From Mastigias papua (Eukaryota; Cnidaria; Scyphozoa; Rhizostomeae; Mastigiidae), in the NCBI GenBank assembly GCA_964019165.1, contig OZ025268.1:2768501-2832500 (forward strand): a DNA stretch of 64,000 bases, in the 5' to 3' direction. Shown here in pieces: positions 14,001 through 55,854 of this stretch. The stretch's first letter is position 1, and every line of letters starts with the position of its first letter. The notes beneath the pieces are model-generated. The model did not search any database. It had not been told where the DNA came from and saw nothing but the letters and a program-made list of their open reading frames with translations. Position numbers and translations under genes: made by a program.

Positions 14001-17000
14001 AGAGCAAATTTAGAGGTAAAATGTCTTCACTTTTTCGTTCAATACTAAAATGAAGTGAACGAATGGTAGCAAACAGCAACAAGTCAGCTTATAGGCAGAG
14101 AAATGCGAAAGATGTACGAGTATTGGGGGCACGAACTGCTGGAGTTTGGCAAATGTCTCGAGATATGTGATCACAAAGTAATTAAATACATTCTATTATT
14201 TCAAGTCATCTTTTCATGTAGGATCTTGATACTCACCTTATTCCGATCCATGCTCTTTGGAGAATCGTTGGAAGTGAAAGTTTGATCTCGAGATGAAACC
14301 ATCTTCCCTTTATTTATCCTTTCATCTGTCAGTGGAGCTTCCTCAAGCGTTGGGTTTCGATCTCTTAAAGCCTTTTTCCTTACAATAGACTCTGCTACCT
14401 TTGATGTTTTTAATTCCTGTGGCATATCTTTAGGAGTTGGTTCAATTATCTGCTGTGGGAACGTTTCACCCTGCAATGCTCCCAAAGAACTCATACTGTA
14501 TTCTTTTCCTGCTACATGGCACCCACCATTAATCTTGTCTTCATTACCCCCATTCAGCGTTTCTCTGCTGCAACGGGTACCAAGTGGTGTAGTAGGCTCT
14601 TCCTGGACTCCAACGGAATTTAATAATGAAGAGGAAACTTTATTACCACTTAGAAACTTTTTTACTTGATCAGCTTTACCAGCTGAAGTATCTATATGGC
14701 TCTTGGTGTTGTTTTGCAGGGAAGATTGAGTTGACACGGTGTCATTTGTCACTACTTCCAACCCCGTCAGTTGGTTGTTGCTCGCACTGGCTGAAACTGA
14801 TGGGAATTTAATTTCACTAACAATCTGCGCTCTGCTGCCACTGCTTATGTGAGAGGAAGCGCTGCTCTCTGTCTCTTCAACTGGTAGCGAAACAGGAACT
14901 ACCACGCCGTTGATGTTCAGCAAGGAAAATTTTTGCTGCTTACTAGTAGTAAGAGAATTTACTTGGACTTTACCTTGCAAAGCAGAAGAGGAAACTGGTA
15001 GGGCAGAAAGGGGAAATATTTTTATTCCATCGGATTTGATTTTAATTGCACTACCGTCTTTGATACAAATCAAGCTATTTTTATTTGTTGTTGTTTTCAT
15101 GCTGGTATAATGAAAATCCACACTCTTTCTAATGCTATCTTTCCTTGCAACTTTCCCTCCTTCATTAGTCTCTAAATTCCCCTCTGATTCAATCATAGAT
15201 TGAGAGTTGGTCGTCTCCATTACTCTTTTCCCTCCTTTTCTCTTCATTGTCCTCTCAGACTTACAATCAGAGTTACATGGACTTGCTAATGAGTTTTCTT
15301 CATTGGAGCCAACCAATTCTGATATGATTTTGCTTTTGTTTGACTTGGGAATTTTCTTTTGCGGAAATTTGATCTTCTGATTGTTTCTGCAGGGACAATC
15401 TAAAGGTTCCAAATAACATAGTAACTCTAAGCTCCATCATCTACATTCAGGTGAAGTTATAGTCAGATGACACAGAGATTTCTATGATAACCTGTCGAGA
15501 CAGGATCCAGACAGTATAGACCACTAAATATCAGATGAAACTACAATTGCTAATGTTTCTTTGAAAGTTTAAGCAACTAGTGAACGGGCTTATCTGAGTT
15601 AATGAAAAGTAGATACTCTTAGACTAGGGGTAGCATATTTCTAATGCTAATCTCTGTATGTAAAACACAATTGCTATTTAAAGCTACTGGAAGAAGGATT
15701 GACAAAAATATAAAGAGAATTGTGACTGCTACCTCTACTGATATCAAGCAAGTCCTGGGCCTCTGCTGGCTGAAAGAAGCAATACTGCAACCTCTCCTTT
15801 GGCATCAGTGGAGTTAACTTGTCGGCCTGTTGTACTGCTCTCTGAAACGACTTCCGAGACTGGACTGTTTTCATTCCTCTGTGAGATGCCAACAAGGAAG
15901 GGACGGGGGTGTTTCCAGATCCATAGATTTCTACGTCCTTTGCTAGTACCCAAGAGTGAGTTCTGGGATCTCCGAAATACTCCACGTGGTAATGTGTTAC
16001 GTCACCTTCATGATCAAAACTTGCAAAGTTATCGTTAATGACGTCACTGCAAATGATGCTTGGCCATCTGCAATAAGATCAGTATTCAAAGTGGTCTCTC
16101 CAGAGCTGGAAAACTAATTTTGAGTCCCAAAATTGACATTGACACTGTCTCAGATCCTTAAGAAATACCTCAATAAAAAGCATATTAGTCATCGCGTTGT
16201 TGAATAACCCATATCAATAAAAAAGGGTGCAAGACCATGCTCTGATCTACTAGCAAGTAAGCATTTCAATCTTTTTGCCGAGGTCAGTTTGAAGCCCAAT
16301 TGGCTTTGTTCTCAGGGCATCTCATGAAAAGTCATTCCCAGCTTTAGAGAGGAGCAGCTGGCCTAAAGAGTAATACCTGCTTAATGGCTTTCTTCCAAGC
16401 ATCAAACATACATTATCATGTTATCCCATAACTATAGTTTGGATGTATTTCTGGAGGTATGCCTGTGACATGGGTGCGGTTATCTGCAGAGATGAAACAT
16501 TATTGTTTCTATTGGGAGTGTGAGGCATAGATGCCCGAAGAAGTGGCGTGTTCTGTTTGATGAAAAGGCATGTCACTAAAAAATGGAAGCTCAAGGATAG
16601 GAAATATTTAATTCTGTTCATTTTCCATAAACTTCATAATAACTGACCGAAATAAATAAATATTTTCAGAATCTCTAGACCAATATACGAGGAACCAAAA
16701 GATTGTTCCAATAAATCAAATTTTTTATCATTGAGGGTGCATCTATACAGTTAATGCAAACCAAAATCAAATGAGATTTTGGCGTGATAGAGAGAATTTA
16801 AAGTGTATGTAATCATACTTCGGATAACCACAGAATTTAGCCCAGACGAGACTTCCTTCTTCAAGCAAACTGAAGACGAACTTTTCACCCTTGGGTACTT
16901 TCATTTCTTCTTGTTCGGAAAAGCAAGATGCATGATCTTTGTCTGGATTCATATGGCAAAACCAGGGTTTATTGTTAATCGTGGTGACTTGATGTCTTGG

Positions 17001-17066
17001 AATTTTTCTCCACTTCATGCACTTCCTATCATCGCATTGGACCCAAGCGATAGACTCTGACGTCAT
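322..17066 (-). CDS. CW zinc finger, PWWP and ARID domain chromatin protein (partial, 3' end off window)
   Basis: Eleven coding exons on the minus strand: 17066-16819, 16067-15733, 15399-14237, 12114-11968, 11689-11595, 6940-6501, 5021-4956, 4232-4137, 2766-2659, 1326-1287 and 395-322. All have AG acceptors and GT donors and the phases join without a stop, giving 937 residues plus a split codon at the left edge. In order, the protein has a CW zinc finger (about residues 6-50), a PWWP domain (about 70-140), a long polar region rich in Ser, Thr and Lys, an ARID DNA-binding domain (about 583-672), and an acidic C-terminal region. In known families CW reads methylated H3K4, PWWP reads methylated H3K36, and ARID binds DNA, so a nuclear chromatin reader is inferred. 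The closest known layout for the N-terminus is ZCWPW1/ZCWPW2; those human proteins lack ARID. The start at 17066 is the ATG just before the CW domain; an upstream non-coding exon is possible. The last exon is not in the window. Confidence 0.85.
3140..3425 (+). repeat. Dispersed repeat ending CTAGTTGCAYGCCTGC, copy 1
   Basis: Shares ATCCTGAAA and AATCTGAAAAATA-like stretches, a GTGTGCC(A/C)TTTTTT run and the end CTAGTTGCATGCCTGC with 44505-44776; a shorter copy ends at 61512. The family is unknown and there are no terminal repeats or coding. Confidence 0.5.
6501..12114 (-). CDS. Exons 4-6: ARID DNA-binding domain and following acidic region
   Basis: Exon 4 (12114-11968) encodes FIKKFKQLFQQYADM, then FIKVNGSKIDLCHFYMDV and NFGGFDK. 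Exon 5 (11689-11595) encodes AKRGQCWESICEKI and ALKESYK. Exon 6 (6940-6501) starts with the rest of a Ser codon and ILLPFEEYLQ. Together they reproduce the ARID pattern: a first helix, the P/K-x-x-NG-x-x-(I/V)DL segment, the GG(F/Y) turn, the W-x-x-I helix, and L-K-x-x-Y-x-x-x-L-x-x-(F/Y)E at the end. Phases 0, 0 and 2 at the junctions agree. The remainder of exon 6 is Glu/Lys/Ser-rich and likely disordered. The 4.65-kb intron between exons 5 and 6 holds a SINE, an inverted-repeat element and a pentanucleotide array. Confidence 0.88.
7318..7575 (+). mobile_element. tRNA-derived SINE, copy 1
   Basis: The head resembles a tRNA gene, with an A-box-like stretch (TGCCTAAGTGGTTAG, 7326-7340) and a B box (GGTTCGAGC, 7370-7378) about 30 bp apart. 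These are the internal RNA polymerase III promoter elements. A body of about 180 bp follows, shared with the copies at 26936 and 59667. It lies in an intron of the CW-PWWP-ARID gene, on the opposite strand. Confidence 0.75.
9064..9416. mobile_element. TTATAAGAAA-family inverted-repeat element (best copy)
   Basis: The left end TACACGTTTTTTTATAAG and the right end CTTATAAAAAAAACGTGTA are inverted repeats of about 22 bp, continuing imperfectly to about 45 bp (GAGGCTCA and TGAGCCTC). The interior is rich in CTTAAGAAAATC. Probable relatives lie near 3448-3885, 5995-6283, 12178-12540, 20436-20570, 22048-22825, 33158-33483, 36873-37045, 38390-38960, 48345-48680 and 59937-60020. No coding sequence is visible, so they are non-autonomous. 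Confidence 0.6.
9455..9665. repeat. (TAACA)n pentanucleotide microsatellite
   Basis: About 200 bp of TAACA units, perfect in the right half and with TAATA/TAGCA variants in the left half. The reverse strand reads as long Met-Leu-Cys-Tyr frames, which are artefacts of the repeat. Confidence 0.95.
11130..11255. repeat. Direct duplication of about 73 bp
   Basis: GAGAGTTGGAAAGTTTTTAG and the following bases to AAAAGGCTGGTT occur twice in a row in the intron after ARID exon 5. Confidence 0.85.
12178..12540. mobile_element. TTATAAGAAA-family element, CTGCTCAAAA subfamily
   Basis: The left side TCATATAAAAGTGGCTTATA, followed by CGACTGCTCAAAAAAGTAGG and GGATTTCTGAGACCTAAG, is shared with copies at 33158-33483 and 38390-38960. 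The right side has GAAATCATGAAAAAGGCGAA and ends AACAGAACGTG. It lies just upstream of ARID exon 4. Confidence 0.5.
14237..15399 (-). CDS. Exon 3: long disordered linker of the CW-PWWP-ARID protein
   Basis: This is the largest exon, 1,163 nt in one open frame. The acceptor is TTTAG before ATTGTCCC, and the donor is AATAAG|GTGAGT. An alternative acceptor 13 nt downstream would break the frame, so I chose the upstream one. The protein is rich in Ser, Thr, Asn, Lys and Glu, has no membrane segment and no domain I recognise. A short Cys-Pro-Cys-Arg sits at its start and basic stretches such as KFPQKKIPKSNKSK lie nearby, which could act in nuclear import or DNA contact (inference). It ends in MDRNK, which leads directly into ARID helix 1 in the next exon. 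Confidence 0.85.
15733..17066 (-). CDS. Exons 1-2: CW zinc finger and PWWP domain
   Basis: Exon 1 (17066-16819) encodes WVQCDDRKCMKWRKIP followed by WFCHMN and a later SC. The four zinc-ligand cysteines of the CW fold are C11, C16, C37 and C48. W8 and W19 are at the positions that normally form the methyl-lysine cage. The exon ends in the first PWWP strand (SLVWAKFCGYPK). Exon 2 (16067-15733) completes the codon for Lys and continues WPSIICSDV, then VEYFGDPRTHSWV, the usual second half of a PWWP domain. The phase across the 751-nt intron is 2 and matches. Both signature motifs are intact, so the domains are probably functional. Confidence 0.9.
17058..17065. promoter_or_regulatory. CRE-like palindrome TGACGTCA overlapping the start codon
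   Basis: A perfect TGACGTCA, the binding consensus of CREB/ATF factors, overlaps the ATG of the CW-PWWP-ARID gene. The site is seen in the sequence; a regulatory role is inference. It may be coding chance. Confidence 0.25.
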
Positions 17067-17879
17067 TTCGTGTGGGAACTTTAATCATTACGCAGAAAGT
17101 GAGCTGGAGAGTAAAAGAAGATATTTAAGTCAAAGTTCTAAAAATATGAACACTCTTCCACTGCGTATCAAAGTTGCGTTATAACAAAGACTATATGCGA
17201 TATGTTAACCGAGGGGTATTTCACTCGTTGAAATGTGTACTAGATTTTTGTGACTTTTTGTAACTTTGGTAAACTGAAATGTGATTTTCGTTATATTTGT
17301 GACCTTCTGCAAATTTTGCGACTCTCTATTATTGATTTCTGTGAGTTTTTATGATTTCTTTCACAAAGTGTACGAGATTTTTCGGGTGATATGCTCATCA
17401 ATGTTAATATCAACAACGAAGCAAAAAGCTAATCAAGAGAACGGTAGCACAAATACAGAATACAGTACTAGTGGAAACCGAGACAACAATATGGAAAGTG
17501 CTCTCAGGACTGGTCCAGATGGATTTAGAATTTATTTGGTTTCGAAGAGCAATTCCTCAGAAATATTCATAGTGTATAGTACACTATACTTTTGCAACTA
17601 ACAACTATTGATGTCAATGCCTAAAGCAATTTAGCCTTGATTTCTAACAGTAGAATCAGTATTTTAAAAATTCGAGGTTACTGCAGACAGTTATGAACAT
17701 TTCCTGCTAAAAAAACAAGAGCATCGAAGTAAACCATACTAAAAATGAGTCTTTTGCAGGAGGTGTGTGTGGTCCTGGAAAATTTTCCTTTGGATTCCGT
17801 AAAACTTTCACTGTTTGCCAAGTAGTGACTTTTTGCACTTCCCTCATCCTAGATAATAACTTATAGCTCGTCACCGTAG

Positions 17880-18405
17880 ATTCTCTATTAAGCTCCGGGG
17901 GGGCTTATTGTTTTCAAGCACTATAGAGGGGGGCTTACTGGAGAGCGGGCTTAACAATGTCTTGAACTAAGAAAAGGTTTTCTATGGTGAAAAATATGTA
18001 TATTTTAGGAATATTTAGCAATAATATAGTCATCTTCATCAATAATTGCAAAATGGCAATAATTGATCACTGTTCTCTTGATTAGCTTTTTCTCCTTGTT
18101 GATGTTAACATTGAGTAGCATCATATCACCCAAAACAAATCTCATAACCGAAAATTTTTGCACATTTTGTGAAAAAATGGAGATGTTTCTATTTGCTGCT
18201 CATAGATGTTTGTGCCCGATTTTGACTGTTTTTAGAGTATGTAGCCAATACCACAACATTTCTGCTCTTTATCAAGATAAATTATTTCTGGCATTATTCA
18301 CATTTTGAGGGGGGGCTTTATAAAGGTTTGCTTCTACAAAGGGGGCTAATTGGAAAGAGGGGGCTTAATTGAGAGAAGGGACTATAAAGAGAAACCATGG
18401 TAATG
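17880..18405. repeat. G-rich GGGGGCTTA repeat element
   Basis: Several GGGGGGCTTA-like units occur at both ends (CTCCGGGGGGGCTTATTG near 17895; AGAGGGGGCTTAATTGAGAG near 18360) around an AT-rich centre. The ends may be weak inverted repeats. It resembles the element at 54024-54546. Confidence 0.45.
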
Positions 18406-18460
18406 GTAACCAATGGTACCATTGTAGCTTTTAAACTAAAACAGTAAATAATTTGTTTGA

Positions 18461-18638
18461 AGTTAGTTACAACTGATAGCAATATAAAGTCAAGTATTTT
18501 ACAAGCATGAATTAAAGAGGAAATGTACAGCATTATTTGTTAAAAATCAAGTTAGTTACAACTGATAGCAATATAAAGTCAAGTATTTTACAAGCATGAA
18601 TTAAAGAGGAAATGTACAGCATTATTTGTTAAAAATCA
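18461..18638. repeat. 89-bp tandem duplication
   Basis: Two essentially identical copies (18461-18549 and 18550-18638), starting AGTTAGTTACAACTGATAGC. Confidence 0.9.
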
Positions 18639-19006
18639 TTAACCAAATCTAAGCATAAAATTTATGTTCTGCACAATCTACAATCATGTGATATCTTAAT
18701 TAGTTTCGACTCTTTTCTAACCATTTAGAATCCAACTGTTAACATTTGAAAGTAGATAGATGGTAGTGGAATTTTAGATAAAATCTTACATCCTTTATTG
18801 ACATCTGCCTGACTAGCATGCAGTTTTCAAAGGTAGGCCTATTAATGTTACCTAATCACATTTCAGTACTATATATTTTGTGGCTATTTAATGAAAGTGT
18901 TCATGCTCATATTAAGTTTTTTAAATTTCATTACCAACAATAAACTACAACTAATCAACATACAATGAATCAATAAATGAATTTAATCAATAATCAATAA
19001 ACATAT

Positions 19007-19044
<38 letters not shown>

Positions 19045-20989
19045 TATATTTACATATATACAATTCATGATAAATAGCTTTGTGGGTGATAGACTTTTCT
19101 ATGCCGCCATCTTAGTGAATAAAATTCTCTTTCAATGATCATGGGTAAAAGCTCAAAAGATTGACAAGCAAACAGTGGGGCTTAACAAGTAGCCAGTTGT
19201 ATGCACTTGCAAGAAATGCAAGTTACAACATATCAAATTATAAAGGCAATTTGATAATTAATAATTCCTATTTCTATTTTTCAAATGAGGGAACGTTCCC
19301 ATTCATGAATACACTTTGAAGGAGTTTAAAGTGGTTTGATCTCTGAACGCTTTTCTTCTTTATCACTGTACAACGCCACTTTATCACAGCACAAATTTCT
19401 TATAATTGCACACTTAAATTAGGTGTGATTTATAACATGTTCGTGCTTACTGCACAGCCATTAACTTAGTATTTATATTCATAATCCTGCCTTTGTAACT
19501 TTGCTGTATAATCTTTATTGCTGGTTGTATGTTCACTAATGATTTTTGTATGCAGTGGAAGTTTAAAATGAAATGAAGCTGAAAAGGTGCACTCATGGTC
19601 TATTTTGCTTACAATTTACATAATATTTACAAGGCTTGAGTCTTATTTTGTTTAAATTTCTCAGAGTCCAAGAATGGGCCTAAACTCAAGAAGTGAAATG
19701 GCTGGCCGCCAGGATGCTTCAAACAGAAACACTGATGTCACCAATATACATTAACTTAATACCTGACATTCTTGAACTTTTTTGCTTAATCTTTCAATAG
19801 AAGGAATCAGAGGTGCTACAGTGCTTCGTTGGTTGGCCTAAGCATCAGCTGATGTACATAAACTCATGAATTTCCCGCTACTTTCTCTCAGTTTGCCCCA
19901 GACCTCTTTCTTGGCAGGGTGTACAAAGCCCAATGCTAGAAGGAAACTATATTTATTTTGTCGATGCCTGTTACATATCTCAGTAAGAATTTTGTTTTAG
20001 TTCGTTGAAAATTGCTAGTAGCCTTTCCGCGAACAGAATTACACCAGGGAAGGCGATGAAGACATTTTTATGGACTGACTTTTATATTTTGATTACTTTT
20101 TCTAAATTAGGACATAAAAGAGTTAGGATAATGAGTGTATTCTTTGGCTTGTTGCAGATAATTTTATAAGCCCCCTGGTGCTATCCCTCTCGCACTAACT
20201 CTACCCAAAACGATTAAAAATAACGACGTCTCCAGGGGATTTATGATGAATGCTATACTGTCTTTTGGTTTGACTTGGAGGAAGGAAATTGCTTCATTGA
20301 TAACTGATAAAATAGACAATTGCTAAATTAAATTTAAAAAAATACAGAGATTAGATCCAAAAAGCAAAGATGCAAAATCTAGAACATTAAAAATACAATA
20401 ATGTGTCAAAAGTTCACCTCACGTGATATATTGTATAAGCGCATTTTTTGAATAAGAAAGTTGCGCTATGGCCAGTCACTAAAATTCCTTTAACTGCTGA
20501 TCAAATCTGAGTTCTCAAAATTCCTTAGTAATTCCTTAGCTTTTTACTTTCGGTTCTATAAGATACAGTTAGAGTCAGGGAAGTATAGTGTTCTTAGAGG
20601 TGTCCAAAGACGAACAAAAACGGATAATTGAAACAATACATCGTTGAAAACCCCTTTATGCTGCGCAAAGCTTATCAAATCTCTTGCTACAGACAACAGA
20701 CGCATGAAATGCCAAGCAGAAAGTGTCACAATAGTCAACAATGTGTAAATGCGTATGCTTGGACACTCTGCTCCCCTGGCTGCGGAAAGGGTAGTCTGTT
20801 TTAGTAACCCTTCTCTCTGTCCTCCTCCCATATTATGCTCCTCCCTGATTGGTCCATGCCCGTAACGAAACCTAGCCCGATATTGACTAATCTGTCAAGT
20901 AGGATTTGGCGCATATTTACATGCCCAAGTAGCTTGCCTCGCTCCACTCAAGGCGGGAGTATATTTGAACGCTGCCTGATTGAGCAGAA

Positions 20990-51701
<30,712 letters not shown>

Positions 51702-52165
51702 ACTGGTTGCTTCGAATGGCCCTGTTGGCTGGCGCCCATGTACATGAGGTATAGAGCCATCATAGACAAATGTTAAATCGATCCGTTCTCTTGTGTTTAT
51801 ATTTTAGGATCTTCACATGATACATTTAAATCTAGTATGGACTGCATTATTTTCAAGCATCCATCATCATTGGAAGATTTTCACAGAACTGGAACCCAGC
51901 CGTCTTTCCATCCCCTTCTAAACAATATCTGTAGACTATGTGGCAGAGGAAATCTTGACCCTAGCAATCTTTATCTGTCTTAGTGCGTATGCTCCTTCAG
52001 TTATATATTTAAATGTTATTTCCATGGCAGCTGTTTTCACGGAAGACTACTTTTAACTGAAAGAGAGCACAAGTTTAGTACTTAATGGTATTTTCAGGCT
52101 TTTCTCCTAGCGTGGTTTTAACTAGGTATTTGTAGAGCCCCCAAAATACCCAAGCTGAGAGCTCC

Positions 52166-52325
52166 ATAGACACGCCTGCACTCCGAAGACACGCCTGGGC
52201 AGAACGTCAAAGATATGCCAGTGTATAGCCCCAAAATACACGCCAGCGCAGAGTCCCAAAATACACGCCAGTGCAGAGTCCCAAAATACACGCCAGCGCA
52301 GAGTCCCAAAAGACATCCAGCGCGG
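52166..52325. repeat. 25-bp tandem repeat downstream of the first integrin gene
   Basis: Units like CAGAGTCCCAAAATACACGCC repeat four to five times; older, diverged units precede them. It may lie in the 3' UTR. Confidence 0.85.
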
Positions 52326-54023
52326 ATCATTTGTAGACAACTGGAAGTTACATAAGGTAACTGGCGCTTTGTTTTCATTATTATTAGCCGCTAGGTTTAT
52401 AGCTAGTGTTCTTGCAATTGTGCGCATACTGTTGAAATAGCAAGAATCTAAGTTTCTCTTCGATGTGAATGATATACGCTGGCAACGGGACTTTTCGATC
52501 TCACAAGAATATTTTGGCACCAGGAAACAGTCTTTCCGTTTATTTGTTATTATGCCTGATTTTGTATCTTAAGACGCTTGCGATCTACTTGCAACTAGTA
52601 ACTGTTTCCATAGCTTGTCTCATTGGAAATTTCCCAATTTTTATAATCATATACTGATGTAACATTCATCAGTGTTTCTTGTTATCGGCTTCTCAATAGA
52701 AAGTATCATCACCACCCTTTGCGATAGGCTGCTATGCACTAATCTGAACAAAGAAGTACCTATTTCAGAACTTTGAAAGGGTTAATGCAATGTTTTTCCC
52801 GCCGTGAGATTCATCTTTTTTGCTCAAATGGCTTCTTTACGAGTTCCTCATCTCATGTCTTTCGTTGTTTTGATTTTCTATTTCCATTAAATTTGAAGGA
52901 TTAACCGAAGCTCCGTGGCAGTGCGAGAGCTTTTAGCTTGCACGAGGATGATTGTATGGGCTTTCCTATATAGGCAGACTGTTGCTTAACGTATTATCTT
53001 TGGTAACTTCGATTGTCTTGACCGGAATAATAGTAATAGTTTTGTTTCTCGTACTACCTTTTGTTTTCCATGTCTATTCGATCGTACAACTGCATTGAAC
53101 TTTTGTTGTTTTCTGTTGTTACTGGTATCTTTTATATTTCTGTACGTGAAGTTTTCCCTCCTTCGTAGTGGTAGTTATTAGAAAGTTATTGCTTGGTTTG
53201 TTCCCTTAGCATTATAATTTGTTTCAGGAAATATCACCCTAAGCTCATATTTTGTTCACCGATTGTATCATTTAATGTCTCAGTGCTTTGTTCGACATTT
53301 TGTGATTGTAATAGATAGATTTATATTTATTAGTATTTATAATATATTATACATTATCCTGAATGATAGAGTTTAACAATTCATTTGTTTTATTTTTCGC
53401 TCTTGCACACCTTTGGTAATTTTATACCAGTATGTTTAGCGTCCACGCTTTCTTACCCAGTTTTATGTTATCGTGCCTTAATTCATCTTAAGCCAAAACT
53501 GACAAGGGCATGCAGATTCTGTCCTTTGACATGTCATATTTCGGGTAGTCTCATTTATTCTCTGGTTTATATTAAAATAACAGCAAAACATTAAGTATTT
53601 AAAGAGCTTTTTTCTGTTGCCAAAAGGGGAGACACCGAGTAAGAGGGGCCGGTTACTATAGCGACGTACCCCCAAGCTGCAGTCAGACTTTCCATTTGGG
53701 AATTCTTTGAAATGACTTACATTAATATGATTTTTACATTTGAATGTTTCTAAAATTACTTTTTCTGGGCAATTGAAAAGTGAAAGTTGTTTAAATGTCG
53801 AGTATCGCTCGTTATCTTGAGCTTATTTCTCATTTTTTGTTTCTGGTTTCCCCTGTTCCAAATGTTAGTATCCAGCTGAAATGTTCAGTCCAGCTTCATT
53901 CCGAGATGCAGTCAGTGTGGCGGGAGCGGCAGTCAGTTTAAATCAACCAATCAGTCGTAGAGTTGACGTATGCAGAAATTTTGAAAGCGAATCAAAGTGT
54001 GTGCTGACTGCCGCAAAAGTGCC

Positions 54024-54546
54024 TACTCTCCAGTCCGGAATAGAAGGGGGGTGGCAATAAGCGGGGGGGTTGGAAAAAAGTCTCAAAGTAAATAAGCGGG
54101 GGGTTGCAATAAGCGGGGGGGATGGAATAAGCTCCAAGGTGAATGTCTATGGATGGGCTGTTATAAATGGATGTGGAGAGAAGACCAACATATGCATTAG
54201 ATAAAAATTCTAACTTTTTGAAAAAAATTATTACGTTTAGTACATATTTCTAGCATGCTAGAAATGTGTCTATCATCGTCGTTCGTAATGTCATCATCAT
54301 TGGCACAACTGTCGTCTGCGTTTTCAGTGCTTCTTGCAGCAATTACGCATTTCACGCTAGCATTTTTTCAGCGCAACAAACATTCACTACGAGTTACTTT
54401 CGCCGGACAATTCTTGGTCTGGTTGGGAAAATTTCCTCTTGGCTCAAAATTAATAAGCGGGGGGCTGCAATAAGAATGTCCTGGTGTGCATTTCTCGAAA
54501 AAATAAATAGTCGGTGGGGGGGACGTCTATTCCGGACTGGAGAGTA
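54024..54546. mobile_element. G-rich fold-back element with AATAAGCGGGGGG repeats
   Basis: Terminal inverted repeats TACTCTCCAGTCCGGAATAG (54024) and CTATTCCGGACTGGAGAGTA (ending 54546) are perfect over 20 bp. Inside, AATAAGCGGGGGG-type units occur at about 54056, 54089, 54109 and 54452. A weaker relative with GGGGGCTTA units lies at about 17880-18405, and a fragment at 39105-39260. Confidence 0.7.
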
Positions 54547-55791
54547 ATTAATCTTACATCGAAAAGTTTGACTGGAATGGAAGGCAGCTGTGCTGTTGCT
54601 CCCGAGGAGGAGCATAACATGCTCATTCGTGAATAATGCCGAATCTTCGTTCATTACTTCTTGGGACAGTAAATAGCAAGTATTAATTTTTGTGTGTATA
54701 ATTATTTTAATTCGATTGAAAAAATACTAGCTAACAAAATATATACATGATTACATACATATATACAGCGTTAACTAACCCAATTCGAATACCATTAAAA
54801 TAAATAAAAAAGTTTATATTCTATACATTCCGAAAGTAAAACAAAAAATCAACAGGTGTTTTGGTCTATTTGCGGTTTTATTGTTCACAGGCAGGCACTG
54901 ACAAGCATTGTATCTACAACATGGTCCATCCCAGTTTTTTATTAGTCTCCTCAGACAGGCTTCTGCGTGCTTTCTCTTTCAACGGCTCTTTCTCAAAGTT
55001 TAATCGCACTCCTAAAAGGAACTGCTCTGATAATGAGGGTCAAAGAGAGTCTTTGTTGAGGACACCGAATGTTTGTGTGATTGGCATAGAGGAAGTAGTA
55101 AGGGCCCATTGCCTGGATCAACTCCGGTGATTGATCATTGAGCTCCACTCCAGTTTCACAATATTTAATGCTGCAATGCCATGAATTTGATTCCTGTCAG
55201 GTAATGAACTTATGTTTATCAAACATTTACTTGAGGTTTATTGTAGCAATAGTGGATTTGGACATTTGGTAGATGAGTTAGGGAGTTACTTTATATATAA
55301 TACAGGACAGGAATAGATAGGAATTGGAAAATTTGCCAGTGGCTAATAGTATTAAGGTCATAATAGAGGAGAAAGATTGTGATGAATATAGTTTGTCAAA
55401 TTTTAATTTCCTGATGAAAATATCCTGACAACATTTTGAAATATTACTGGAAAGGGGTATGAAAAAAATTTTTTTGATTGGGAAATGTCCAAAATATTTT
55501 TAGTGGGGGACACCAATAGGACCAGACAGTAGAGGAATCAGAATGGAATCTAATCGATTAACATTTTCTATTCATTCAAGGAATAATGCAAGAGGTATTG
55601 TCTACATGCATGAATTTAGATGTATGCATTGATAATAGGAATAGCTTTTTACTCAATGTTTTTGGATGCTGCAATATTTTGAGTATGTTATTATCAGAAT
55701 AAGAGTTCAGCAATAATATGCCATTTCACTAAAATCCTAAATAGATTATATTCTTTCTCTTGGATAAGACATTTACCAGAACTGAAAACTT

Positions 55792-55854
55792 CCCTTTGAG
55801 TTTTGGTGCCTCTCTTTGAGTTTTGGTGCCTCTCTTTGAGTTTTGGTGCCTCTC
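55792..55854. repeat. 20-bp tandem repeat
   Basis: Three copies of TTTGAGTTTTGGTGCCTCTC-type units in the intergenic region. Confidence 0.9.

Larger units (their letters stand above)
17067..20989. other. Intergenic region between divergent genes
   Basis: About 3.9 kb separates the start of the minus-strand chromatin gene and the start of the plus-strand integrin gene. I see no convincing coding exon. It holds a G-rich repeat element (about 17880-18405), an 89-bp tandem duplication (18461-18638), a short AT tract (19012-19046) and a partial inverted-repeat element (about 20436-20570). Promoters of both genes should lie here, but I could not place a TATA box or initiator with confidence. Confidence 0.6.

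Noticed and set aside
15674..16038. Plus-strand and alternate-frame ORFs over the PWWP exon
   Set aside because: They are shadows of the minus-strand PWWP exon.
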